From Stenotrophomonas sp. SAU14A_NAIMI4_5 (GTDB lineage Bacteria > Pseudomonadota > Gammaproteobacteria > Xanthomonadales > Xanthomonadaceae), in NCBI RefSeq assembly GCF_003086795.1, contig NZ_CP026003.1, positions 3,088,579-3,152,578 of the forward strand: a stretch of DNA of 64,000 nt. Reading direction: 5' to 3'. The notes beneath the pieces are model-generated. The model did no database searches, was not told the DNA's origin, and saw only the letters and a list, made by a program, of their open reading frames with translations. This document shows, one piece after another, positions 1-7,672 of this stretch (within the stretch, counting starts at the first letter, position 1; every line of letters begins with the position of its first letter). Both the position numbers and the translations under genes were made by a program.

Positions 1-1
1 G

Positions 2-1258
2 ATCGGCGTGGCCGACTACGCCCCGGCCGCCAGCCCTACCGTGTTCTGGGATCTGTACGGCAAGCTCGGCCACCCTGTGCGCACCACCATCAGCGAGATG
101 GGCCCGACCCTGCTGGCGCGCATCCTGGAATTGAACGACACCCAGTCCGGCGTGCTCGACATCGTCTTCAAGCTGGCCGACGACCGCGGCCTGCTGCTGC
201 TGGACATGGACGACCTGCGCGCCCTGCTCGGCCTGGTGGCCGAGGAGCGCAAGGACATTTCCACCGAGTACGGTCTGGTCAGCGCACAGTCGATCGCGGC
301 CATCCAGCGCTCGGTGCTGCGCCTGGCCCAGGACGGCGGCGAAGGCTTCTTCGGCGAACCGGCGGTGGAACTGGCCGACCTCATGCGGGTCAACCACGAC
401 GGCCGCGGCGTGGTCGGCATCCTCGCCGCCGACCAGCTGGTGCTCAAGCCCAGGCTCTACTCCACCTTCCTGCTGTGGCTGCTGTCGGAACTGTTCGAGC
501 AGCTGCCGGAAGTGGGCGACCTGGAAAAGCCCAAGCTGGTCTTCATCTTCGACGAGGCCCACCTGCTGTTCGACGACGCACCGGCCTCGCTGGTGCAGCG
601 CATCGAGCAGGTGGTGCGCCTGATCCGCTCAAAGGGCGTGGGCGTGTACTTCTGCTCGCAGTTCCCCGACGACGTGCCGGGCAACATCCTCGGCCAGCTC
701 GGCAACCGCGTGCAGCACGCGCTGCGCGCCTTCACCCCGCGCGACCAGAAGGCGGTGAAGACCGCCGCCGAGACCTTCGTACCGAACCCGAAGCTGGACG
801 TGGCCAAGGCCCTCAGCCAGCTCGGCACCGGGGAAGCGCTGGTGTCCACGCTGCAGGACAAGGGCGTACCGATGCCGGTGCAGCAGACGATGATCGCCCC
901 GCCGCGCTGCCGCATGGGGCCGATCACCGAGGCCGAGCGCGCGCAGGTGCGTGCGGGCAGCCCGGTCGGCACCCGCTACGACACCGCGGTGAACCGCGAA
1001 TCGGCCGCCGAACTGCTGGCCCAGCGCGCGCAGAAGGCCACCGAGCAGGCCGCAGCCCCGGCCGCCCGCAGCCGCGAGCAGGACGAGGCGCAGGAAGGCG
1101 GCTTCGGCCAGTCGATCAAGGACGCGATCTTCGGCACCAAGCGCCGCCAGGGCATGATCGAAACCATGGCCAAGCAGACCACGCGCACGGTCGGCACCAA
1201 GCTGGGCAACCAGATCGTGCGCGGCATCCTCGGTGGCATTTTCGGCGGCAAGCGTTGA
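2..1258 (+). CDS. HerA-like helicase / DUF853 (YjgR-type) ATPase, 5' end missing
   Basis: The reading frame is open from the window edge, so the N-terminus, including the Walker A loop, lies outside. What remains (about 418 codons) matches the C-terminal part of the DUF853/YjgR group of HerA-like P-loop ATPases, usually about 500 residues. The Walker B strand is visible as LVFIFDEAHLLF near residue 180 of the visible part, followed by the RSKGVGVYFCSQFPDDVP stretch typical of this family. The tail is rich in Ala, Gln and Gly and ends in a GGIFGGKR motif. The cellular role of YjgR proteins is poorly defined; DNA translocation is inferred from fold only. A palindromic repeat follows the stop codon. 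Confidence 0.85.
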   Translation: MGVADYAPAASPTVFWDLYGKLGHPVRTTISEMGPTLLARILELNDTQSGVLDIVFKLADDRGLLLLDMDDLRALLGLVAEERKDISTEYGLVSAQSIAAIQRSVLRLAQDGGEGFFGEPAVELADLMRVNHDGRGVVGILAADQLVLKPRLYSTFLLWLLSELFEQLPEVGDLEKPKLVFIFDEAHLLFDDAPASLVQRIEQVVRLIRSKGVGVYFCSQFPDDVPGNILGQLGNRVQHALRAFTPRDQKAVKTAAETFVPNPKLDVAKALSQLGTGEALVSTLQDKGVPMPVQQTMIAPPRCRMGPITEAERAQVRAGSPVGTRYDTAVNRESAAELLAQRAQKATEQAAAPAARSREQDEAQEGGFGQSIKDAIFGTKRRQGMIETMAKQTTRTVGTKLGNQIVRGILGGIFGGKR

Positions 1259-1270
1259 TCTTCCATTGCC

Positions 1271-1309
1271 GGGGTCAGAGCCCTTTCCGCTGGAAAGGGA
1301 TCTGACCCC
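1271..1309. repeat. GGGGTC palindrome (REP-like or terminator) between the HerA-like gene and greB
   Basis: Two 18-nt arms (1271-1288 and 1292-1309) pair with one mismatch around a 3-nt loop. The outer ends are GGGGTCAGA and TCTGACCCC. The same GGGGTC...GACCCC ends recur three times in the 19.2-19.5 kb tandem array, so this is a dispersed repeat family. It sits 12 bp after a stop codon and may also end transcription, but no T tract follows. Confidence 0.6.
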
Positions 1310-1359
1310 GGGCTCCGACCCCACTGCCTATTCGTCATCCTGAAAAGAAGTCGTACTGC

Positions 1360-1866
1360 ATGTCCCGCTGGCGTCCCCCCGCAGAAAAAAGCACCGCCCT
1401 GATCACCGCTGCCGGCCACGCCCGGCTGAAAGCCGAGCTGGATGACCTGTGGCGCGTGCGCCGCCCCGAGGTGGTGAAGGCGCTGGCCGCGGCCGCTGCC
1501 GAAGGCGACCGTTCGGAGAATGCCGAGTACACCTACCGCAAGAAGCAGCTGGGCGAGATCGACCGCCGCGTGCGCTACCTGACCAAGCGCCTGGAATCGC
1601 TGCGCGTGGTCGACACCACGCCGACCGATCCGCAGGCGGTGTTCTTCGGTGCGTGGGTGGAGCTGGAGAACGTGGACAGTGGCGAGACCAGCCGCTACCG
1701 CATTGTCGGCCCGGACGAGACCGATGCCGGGCTGGGCTGGATCAGCATCGACTCGCCGCTGGCGCGGGCGCTGCTGAAGAAGCGCATCGACGACGAATTC
1801 GCGGTGGAGCTGCCCGGCGGGCAGTTCACGTTCGCGGTGGTCGGGGTGGAGTACGCGCCGCGGTAG
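1360..1866 (+). CDS. greB: Transcription elongation factor GreB
   Basis: The 168-residue product has the two-part Gre layout: an N-terminal coiled coil (about residues 10-80) and a C-terminal FKBP-like domain. The coiled-coil tip carries GDRSENAEY, whose acidic residues enter the RNA polymerase secondary channel and stimulate transcript cleavage in backtracked complexes. Length and the basic, longer-reach N-terminal arm fit GreB better than GreA. An AAGAAG ribosome-binding site precedes the ATG. The TAG stop lies inside a SMAG repeat shared with the convergent DUF3025 gene. Confidence 0.93.
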   Translation: MSRWRPPAEKSTALITAAGHARLKAELDDLWRVRRPEVVKALAAAAAEGDRSENAEYTYRKKQLGEIDRRVRYLTKRLESLRVVDTTPTDPQAVFFGAWVELENVDSGETSRYRIVGPDETDAGLGWISIDSPLARALLKKRIDDEFAVELPGGQFTFAVVGVEYAPR

Positions 1867-1963
1867 AGTCGACTGTTAGTCGACTCTCTGTCGGTCGACT
1901 ATCGCGCGCAGCGCGGGATTTTCATAGGTGCAGGAAGAGCAGTCGACTAACAGTCGACTCTAC
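1863..1963. repeat. SMAG (GTAG) REP pair, inverted, between greB and the DUF3025 gene
   Basis: Two copies of the same palindromic unit face each other. Forward unit: 1863-1887, beginning GTAGAGTCGACTGTTAG. Reverse unit: about 1941-1963, ending in CTAC. Each unit starts with the GTAG tetranucleotide that defines S. maltophilia SMAG repeats, and in each the TAG is the stop codon of the adjoining gene. An inverted REP dimer between convergent genes can act as a bidirectional terminator or mRNA stabiliser. Confidence 0.85.
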
Positions 1964-2796
1964 CGAAGCAGCGTCAGCGGCGGCGGGTAGTGGCGGCCGA
2001 AGCGCAGCGGGCGGAAGTAATCGGCGTTGCGGTAGAAGGCGGCATCCTGCACCTCATGCCAGCCGGGAATACCGGCCAACGGCAGCGGCCGCAGCTGCAG
2101 CGGATCGCCCAGCACCCGGCCCTCGTCGATGGCTCGGGTGACCGTCTCGATGCATCCCGCCTCACCATCGCCCTGCACCACCACGCACTTGCCGACCAGT
2201 AGCCGGCCCGGCAGCAGCGCCTGCTCCATCAGCGCATGGCCGAACACCGCCACCACAGCGATGCCACCGCCCTGCCAATGCGAAGCATCGAACAGTGCGT
2301 GCCAGTCGTGCGCGTCCCATGCGGCCAGCACGCCGGCATCGCGCACCTGCACGACCACGCCGGTTTCATCGAACTGGGTCAACGCGGCCTGCGCGCGGTT
2401 GCGCTGGCCGGGCGCCATCGCCGCGATGTGCAGGCACTGCCGTGCATTGAGCACGCGCTTGAGCCGGGGAAAACCCGCCCAGACCAGCGCATTGAACAGG
2501 TCGTGCCAGTTGTCCGCACGGGTCGCGAGGCGGCCCTGGGCGATGCGGGCCTCGTAGTGCAGGCCATCGGCCAGCAGCGCGGCATCCTGCTCGACCAGCT
2601 GCAGCCCAGGCAGGGCCAGCCGGGCATCCAGCGCGGTGACGGTCGGCCAACCCGGTCCCGCCAGCAGATCGGCAAAGCCGCGCACACCATCGAACAGCGG
2701 ATGCTCGAACACCCGCGCATCGACCGCCGCACGCGGCGGCGGGATGAAGCGACGAGGGCCGCCTGCGTCGCCGCCGGCGGCCGTCGCTGCGGTCAC
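1960..2796 (-). CDS. DUF3025 domain-containing protein
   Basis: The 278-residue product matches DUF3025, a proteobacterial family of unknown function. Features seen: [19 protein letters not shown] near residue 95, an acidic-aromatic [10 protein letters not shown] near residue 165, and a C-terminal [15 protein letters not shown] segment. There is no signal peptide or clear membrane segment, so it is probably cytoplasmic. The GTG start overlaps the rimO stop by four bases (GTGA), implying translational coupling to rimO. The TAG stop is contributed by a SMAG repeat. No catalytic function can be assigned. Confidence 0.8.
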   Translation of the reverse strand: MTAATAAGGDAGGPRRFIPPPRAAVDARVFEHPLFDGVRGFADLLAGPGWPTVTALDARLALPGLQLVEQDAALLADGLHYEARIAQGRLATRADNWHDLFNALVWAGFPRLKRVLNARQCLHIAAMAPGQRNRAQAALTQFDETGVVVQVRDAGVLAAWDAHDWHALFDASHWQGGGIAVVAVFGHALMEQALLPGRLLVGKCVVVQGDGEAGCIETVTRAIDEGRVLGDPLQLRPLPLAGIPGWHEVQDAAFYRNADYFRPLRFGRHYPPPLTLLR

Positions 2797-4154
2797 AGCA
2801 CCTTGAGGTCGAACGCCGGACGCGTGGCGCTGGCCAGCGCGTCACCGTACAGGTCGTGCTCGTCGCTCTCGGTGATCTCCACGTCGACGAACTCGCCCAC
2901 GCGCAGCGGCACCTGGTCGGCGTTCTGGATGTGCACCAGGCCGTCGATCTCCGGCGCATCGGCCTTGGAACGGGCCACGGCGATATCGCCTTCGATGGCA
3001 TCGACCAGGCACTGCTGCACGGTGCCGATCTTGGCTTCCAGGCGCGCGGCGGAAATCTGCGCCTGCTTCTCCATGAAGCGGGCCAGGCGCTCCTGCTTCA
3101 CTTCTTCCGGCACGGCATCGGGCAGGTCGTTGGCGGTAGCACCCTCGACCGGCGAATAGGCGAACGCGCCCACGCGGTCCAGCTGTGCTTCGTCCAGGAA
3201 CGACAGCAGCTCTTCGAACTCGGCCTCGGTCTCGCCCGGGAAGCCGACGATGAAGGTCGAACGCACGGTGATGTCCGGGGCGATGCGGCGCCAGTTCTGC
3301 ACGCGCTCAAGGGTCTTCTCGACCGCACCCGGGCGCTTCATCAGGCGCAGGATGCGCGGGCTGGCGTGCTGGAAGGGGATGTCCAGGTACGGCAGGATGC
3401 GGTTCTCCGCCATCAGCGGCACCACTTCGTCCACGTGCGGGTACGGGTAGACGTAGTGCATGCGCACCCAGGCATCGAGCTCGGACAGGCCTTCGCACAG
3501 CGCCTTCAGGCGGGTCTGGTAGGCCTTGTCGCGCCACATCTTCTCGGCGTACTTCACGTCCACGCCGTAGGCCGAGGTGTCCTGCGAAACCACCAGCAGC
3601 TCGCGCACGCCGCCGCGCACCAGGCGCTCGGCTTCGCGCAGCACCTCATCCACCGGGCGCGAAACCAGCTTGCCGCGCATCGACGGGATGATGCAGAAGC
3701 TGCACTTGTGGTTGCAGCCCTCGGAAATCTTCAGGTAGGCGTAATGGCGCGGGGTCAGCTTGATGCCGTAGTCCGGCACCAGATCCACGAAGGGATCGTG
3801 CTTGGGCGGCAGCGCTTCGTGCACCGCTTCCATCACGCTCTGGTAGTCCTGCGGGCCGGACACCGCCAGCACGTTCGGGTACGCCTCGCGGATCTGCTCC
3901 GGGCGCTTGCCCAAGCAGCCGGTGACGATGACCTTGCCGTTCTGGTTCATCGCCTCGCCAATGGCGTCCAGCGATTCGGTCACCGCCGAATCGATGAAGC
4001 CGCAGGTGTTGACAACCACCACGTCGGCCGAATCGTAGGACGGGACGATGTCATAACCTTCCGAGCGGAGCTGGGTCAGGATGCGCTCGGAATCGACAAG
4101 GGCCTTCGGGCAGCCAAGGCTGACGAAGCCGACTTTGGGGTTCAGCTGGGACAT
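2793..4154 (-). CDS. rimO: Ribosomal protein S12 methylthiotransferase RimO
   Basis: This radical-SAM enzyme (453 residues) would add a methylthio group to a conserved Asp of ribosomal protein S12. The N-terminal UPF0004 domain holds cysteines in [19 protein letters not shown] and TGCLGKR for the auxiliary cluster. The radical-SAM CxxxCxxC motif is [18 protein letters not shown] near residues 150-167. A TRAM domain ends the protein ([16 protein letters not shown]). The open frame runs further upstream, but the start at [14 protein letters not shown] matches the family and avoids a long non-homologous extension toward the divergent hydrolase gene. Confidence 0.95.
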   Translation of the reverse strand: MSQLNPKVGFVSLGCPKALVDSERILTQLRSEGYDIVPSYDSADVVVVNTCGFIDSAVTESLDAIGEAMNQNGKVIVTGCLGKRPEQIREAYPNVLAVSGPQDYQSVMEAVHEALPPKHDPFVDLVPDYGIKLTPRHYAYLKISEGCNHKCSFCIIPSMRGKLVSRPVDEVLREAERLVRGGVRELLVVSQDTSAYGVDVKYAEKMWRDKAYQTRLKALCEGLSELDAWVRMHYVYPYPHVDEVVPLMAENRILPYLDIPFQHASPRILRLMKRPGAVEKTLERVQNWRRIAPDITVRSTFIVGFPGETEAEFEELLSFLDEAQLDRVGAFAYSPVEGATANDLPDAVPEEVKQERLARFMEKQAQISAARLEAKIGTVQQCLVDAIEGDIAVARSKADAPEIDGLVHIQNADQVPLRVGEFVDVEITESDEHDLYGDALASATRPAFDLKVL

Positions 4155-4359
4155 GGAAATCGCGGGACTCTGGGGGCCTGGGCCCCTGCCGGCATGGCAG
4201 GGGGACCTGGGGGCCGGGGCCTGAAAGGGCGCCAGTATAACGGGGTTGGTGGCCGGGCTCTGAATGGCCAGCCGCCTGATCGGGCACAGCCGCTGACACG
4301 CCGCTAACCCGGCCAGCGTCGACAATGCAGGCCTGTCCCCTGCAACGAGGTTCCCGACG

Positions 4360-5031
4360 ATGTCCGAATGGATCACCCTGGATACGCATCATGGCCCGGT
4401 CCGCGCCTGGCAGGTCCTGCCCGAAGGCAAGCCGCGCGCGGCGCTGGTGGTCATACAGGAAATCTTCGGGGTCAACGCGCACATGCGCGGGGTGGCCGAG
4501 CGCTTCGCCGCCGAAGGCTACGCCGTGCTGGCACCGTCGTTCTTCGACCTGGTGGACGGCCCGGAATCCGACCCCGATGCCCTGCCCTACAGCCCCGAGG
4601 GCGTGAAGGACGGCCTGGAGCGGGTCAACACCCTGGGCATGGAAAAGGCGCTGGAAGTGGTCCGTGCCGCGGCGACGCGCCTGGCCCCCCATGGCAAGGT
4701 CGGCACCGTCGGCTACTGCTGGGGCGGCAGCGTGGCGCTGCTGGCGGCGATGCGCCTGGGCCTGCCCTCGGCCAGCTACTACGGCGGCCGCAACGTCAAT
4801 TTCCTCGACGAAACGCCCAAGGCACCGGTGATCTTCCACTTCGGCGCCCAGGACAGGAGCATCCCGCCGGACGCCGTGCAGGCCCACCGCGAGAAGCTGC
4901 CGCAGATGGCCACCTACGTCTATCCGGCCGACCACGCCTTCAACCGGGAGGTCGGACATGCGTATGATCCAGACAGCGCCGCCCTGGCGCTGCAACGCAC
5001 CCTGGACTTCTTCACGGAGCATCTTGGATGA
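4360..5031 (+). CDS. Dienelactone hydrolase family protein
   Basis: The 223-residue alpha/beta hydrolase has the Cys-Asp-His triad of dienelactone hydrolases: Cys120 in the nucleophile elbow GYCWGGS, Asp in FGAQDRSIP and His in PADHAFNR. Family members open cyclic enol-lactones such as 4-carboxymethylenebut-2-en-4-olide, but many chromosomal copies are general esterases and the natural substrate cannot be told here. No signal peptide is seen. A GAGG ribosome-binding site precedes the ATG. The stop overlaps the HIT gene start (ATGA), so the two are co-translated. Confidence 0.9.
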   Translation: MSEWITLDTHHGPVRAWQVLPEGKPRAALVVIQEIFGVNAHMRGVAERFAAEGYAVLAPSFFDLVDGPESDPDALPYSPEGVKDGLERVNTLGMEKALEVVRAAATRLAPHGKVGTVGYCWGGSVALLAAMRLGLPSASYYGGRNVNFLDETPKAPVIFHFGAQDRSIPPDAVQAHREKLPQMATYVYPADHAFNREVGHAYDPDSAALALQRTLDFFTEHLG

Positions 5032-5450
5032 GCGATTTCGAACTGGATTCACGCCTGGCCACCGACAGCGTCCTGGTAGCAGAAGGCCCGTTGTCGCAAG
5101 TGCGGTTGATGAACGACGAACGATTCCCCTGGCTGGTGCTGGTGCCGCGCCTGGCCGGGATCACCGAATGGATCGAGCTGGACGGTGAACAGCAGGACAA
5201 ACTGCGCACCGAACTCAACCGCGCCTGCAAGGCCCTGCACGGCACGGACGGGGTGGAGAAGATCAACATCGGCGCGCTGGGCAATATCGTGCGCCAGCTG
5301 CATTTCCACGTGATCGGCCGCCACGACGGCGATCCGGCGTGGCCGGGCCCGGTCTGGGGCAGTGGTCCGGCGCACCGCTACGAGCCGGCCGCACTGGACC
5401 AGCATGTCGCCTACTGGAAGGAACGGCTAGGATATCCGGCCCATCCCTGA
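5028..5450 (+). CDS. HIT family nucleotide-binding protein
   Basis: The 140-residue protein carries a HIT motif near its C-terminus, QLHFHVIGRH (residues 90-99). In the classical H-x-H-x-H pattern the first His is replaced by Gln here, while the middle (nucleophilic) His92 and His94 remain. Proteins of this sort hydrolyse or transfer nucleoside phosphate groups, such as ApnA- or adenylyl-type substrates; the exact substrate is unknown. It overlaps the dienelactone hydrolase by four bases and is followed 15 bp later by a small membrane-protein gene, suggesting a three-gene operon. Confidence 0.88.
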   Translation: MSDFELDSRLATDSVLVAEGPLSQVRLMNDERFPWLVLVPRLAGITEWIELDGEQQDKLRTELNRACKALHGTDGVEKINIGALGNIVRQLHFHVIGRHDGDPAWPGPVWGSGPAHRYEPAALDQHVAYWKERLGYPAHP

Positions 5451-5465
5451 GCCTTTGACGACCCG

Positions 5466-5633
5466 ATGCGCTTCAATCTCGTCGCCGCCATCCTGCTGAT
5501 CCTGATCGGCTTGTTCATGCTCGCCAGCAACCTGGGCTGGACGCACCTGAACCTGTCCAAGCTGTTCCTGACCTGGTGGCCGGTCGGCCTGGTCGGCGTC
5601 GGCATCGCGATGCTGTTCGGACGCGGCAAATAA
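5466..5633 (+). CDS. Small two-helix membrane protein (DUF5668/LiaI-LiaF-TM-like)
   Basis: The 55-residue product has two hydrophobic helices, about residues 5-21 (VAAILLILIGLFML) and 33-51, separated by a short polar stretch containing LGW. This arrangement and the GxxWP-type second helix resemble the LiaI/LiaF transmembrane domain family. It starts 15 bp after the HIT gene stop in the same orientation. Function is unknown; inner-membrane location is inferred from hydrophobicity. It ends in RGK, consistent with a cytoplasmic positive tail. Confidence 0.65.
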   Translation: MRFNLVAAILLILIGLFMLASNLGWTHLNLSKLFLTWWPVGLVGVGIAMLFGRGK

Positions 5634-5634
5634 G

Positions 5635-5706
5635 ACAGCGCCGGGCCATGCCCGGCGAATGCACCACGCGGCCCATACGAAAACGCCGGGCATGGCCCGG
5701 CGCTAC
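5635..5706. repeat. SMAG REP pair, inverted
   Basis: Two GC-rich palindromes of the CGCCGGGC.atg.GCCCGGCG type face each other: 5635-5659 (degenerate head ACAG instead of GTAG) and 5684-5706 (intact head, read as CTAC on this strand). They lie between the convergent small membrane-protein gene and dcd and may serve as a bidirectional terminator. Confidence 0.75.
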
Positions 5707-5717
5707 CGATAGGTTGA

Positions 5718-6290
5718 TCAGGTGCGCGGCAGGGTCACGCCGGTCTGGCCCTGGTACTTGCCGCCGCGGTCCTTGTACGAGGTCTCGCAGACGTCGTCGG
5801 CCGCCGCCTGGAAGAACAGCATCTGGGCCACGCCTTCGTTGGCGTAGATGCGCGCCGGCAGCGGCGTGGTGTTGCTGAATTCCAGGGTCACGTGGCCTTC
5901 CCACTCCGGTTCCAGCGGGGTCACGTTGACGATGATGCCGCAGCGGGCATAGGTGCTCTTGCCCAGGCACACAACCAGGGTGTCGCGCGGGATGCGGAAG
6001 TACTCCACCGTACGCGCCAGCGCGAAGCTGTTCGGCGGGATGATGCACTCATCACCGACGATGTCGACGAAGCTGCCCGGGTCGAAGTGCTTGGGGTCGA
6101 CGATCGTGGAGTTGATGTTGGTGAACACCTTGAACTCACGCGAGCAGCGCACGTCGTAACCGTAGCTGGAGGTGCCGTAGCTGACGATGCGCTCGCCGTT
6201 GGCGTGCTTCACCTGCCCGGCCTCGAACGGCTCGATCATGCCGTGCTGCTCGGACATACGGCGGATCCAACGGTCACTCTTGATGCTCAT
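5718..6290 (-). CDS. dcd: dCTP deaminase
   Basis: This 190-residue enzyme deaminates dCTP to dUTP for thymidylate synthesis. The family signature is strong: [11 protein letters not shown], the SSYGYDVR segment, the catalytic-Glu region [12 protein letters not shown] and the nucleotide-binding C-terminus [13 protein letters not shown]. Length is close to the 193 residues of E. coli Dcd. A ribosome-binding site (AGGACA) precedes the ATG. It probably shares a transcript with the upstream mrp-type gene, which is on the same strand about 79 bp away. Confidence 0.96.
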   Translation of the reverse strand: MSIKSDRWIRRMSEQHGMIEPFEAGQVKHANGERIVSYGTSSYGYDVRCSREFKVFTNINSTIVDPKHFDPGSFVDIVGDECIIPPNSFALARTVEYFRIPRDTLVVCLGKSTYARCGIIVNVTPLEPEWEGHVTLEFSNTTPLPARIYANEGVAQMLFFQAAADDVCETSYKDRGGKYQGQTGVTLPRT

Positions 6291-6369
6291 GCTTTGTCCT
6301 GGGTACGAGGGGGCGCGTGGATTCTAGCAGGGGGCCGGGCACGCACGCCGCAGCCCCGCTGGCCTGGCC

Positions 6370-7224
6370 TTACAGCAGCGAGGACAGGATCTGGATCGAG
6401 GCACGCGGGCGCTTGCCCACCTCCTCCACCAGACGCTCGGCGGCGCGGCGGTAGGCCTGGGCCGCGGTCGACTCGGGCTGGGCGACGGTGATCGGGCTGC
6501 CGGCATCCCCCTGTTCGCGGATGTCGATCTGCAGCGGCAGCGACCCCAGCAGCGGCACGCCGTACTGCGCGGCCATGCGCTCGCCGCCGCCCTCGCCGAA
6601 CAGGTGCTCGATGTGGCCGCAGTTGCTGCAGGTGTGCACGGCCATGTTCTCGACGATGCCCAGCACCGGCACCTCCACCTTCTCGAACATCTTCAGCGCC
6701 TTCTTCGCATCCAGCGTGGCGATGTCCTGCGGCGTGGTGACGATGACCGCACCGGCCAGCGGAATCTTCTGCACCAGGGTCAGCTGGATGTCACCGGTAC
6801 CCGGCGGCAGGTCGATCAGCAGGTAGTCCAGGTCGTCCCACAGCGTGTCTTCGAACAGCTGGGTCAGGGCGGCGGTCGCCCGCGGTGCGCGCATGATCAG
6901 CGGCGTCTCGTCTTCCACCAGGTAGCCGATGGACATGGTGTCCACGCCGAACGCGCGCATCGGCTCGATGCTCTTGTTGTCCGGGCTTTCCGGGCGCCCG
7001 GACAGGCCGAGCATGGCCGGCACGCTGGGGCCGTAGATATCGGCGTCGAGCACGCCCACGCGGGCACCGAGCTGCTGCAGCGCCACGGCCAGGTTCACCG
7101 AAGTGGTGGACTTGCCCACGCCTCCCTTGCCCGATCCCACCGCGATGACGTTGCGGATGCGCGCATGGGGCGAAAGGCCCTTCTGCACCTGGCTGGCATG
7201 GGGACGACGGGCGGGGCTGTTCAC
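6370..7224 (-). CDS. Mrp/NBP35-family iron-sulfur cluster carrier ATPase
   Basis: This P-loop protein has the deviant Walker A motif GSGKGGVGKST, the DADIYGPSVP switch and LLIDLPPGTGD. The paired cysteines CSNC near residue 206 hold a bridging [4Fe-4S] cluster in ApbC/Mrp scaffolds. It would deliver Fe-S clusters in the cytoplasm. Unlike E. coli Mrp it lacks the N-terminal MIP18-like domain. I prefer the GTG start at 7224 (VNSPARR), which has CCGGAG six bases upstream. The in-frame ATG at 7269 has no good ribosome-binding site and would add 15 residues. Confidence 0.88.
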   Translation of the reverse strand: MNSPARRPHASQVQKGLSPHARIRNVIAVGSGKGGVGKSTTSVNLAVALQQLGARVGVLDADIYGPSVPAMLGLSGRPESPDNKSIEPMRAFGVDTMSIGYLVEDETPLIMRAPRATAALTQLFEDTLWDDLDYLLIDLPPGTGDIQLTLVQKIPLAGAVIVTTPQDIATLDAKKALKMFEKVEVPVLGIVENMAVHTCSNCGHIEHLFGEGGGERMAAQYGVPLLGSLPLQIDIREQGDAGSPITVAQPESTAAQAYRRAAERLVEEVGKRPRASIQILSSLL

Positions 7225-7672
7225 TGCGGACTCCGGAAGCGGTTCATGGGGCGGGCAACCTCCCATCATACAAGTTCAGCCACGCGCAGCCCTTCCCGTC
7301 CTGCGCGCGTAGGCGAAAGGCACTGAACGCGCGCTGCACGAGGAATGCCACCTTCAGCAGAATCTCCCGGCAGCGCTGATTCAGTCGACCGCATTTAGGT
7401 GAAACGCGACAGTCATTTTAAATTCAATAGTTAAGAATAAGTGAATCTATTATTAAGCCGACTTGAAGACGAACCGCCAGACTCGGCAAATAAATATCCA
7501 TCTCATTGATTCTGCTTAAGAATTAGGCGCGATACGCGAAGATTCCTTGCAATTTCGTGCCATTAACGTTAATGCCGTGTTACGTTCGGCTCCACAGCTT
7601 GGAAACTGAAGGCTGATTGAATGCCCCGGTAACGGGGGCTGCCTGCACTTACTTAATGGATGGGATATCGCA
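7225..7672. promoter_or_regulatory. AT-rich regulatory region upstream of a TonB-dependent receptor gene
   Basis: About 450 bp with no credible gene. The stretch 7390-7520 is markedly AT-richer than its surroundings. A perfect 14-bp palindrome CATTAACGTTAATG lies at 7561-7574, with the central CG expected of LacI-family operators. A small GC hairpin (GCCCC/GGGGC) occurs at about 7622-7640, just ahead of the receptor ribosome-binding site. This is probably the promoter and control region of the receptor gene starting at 7673. Confidence 0.5.
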
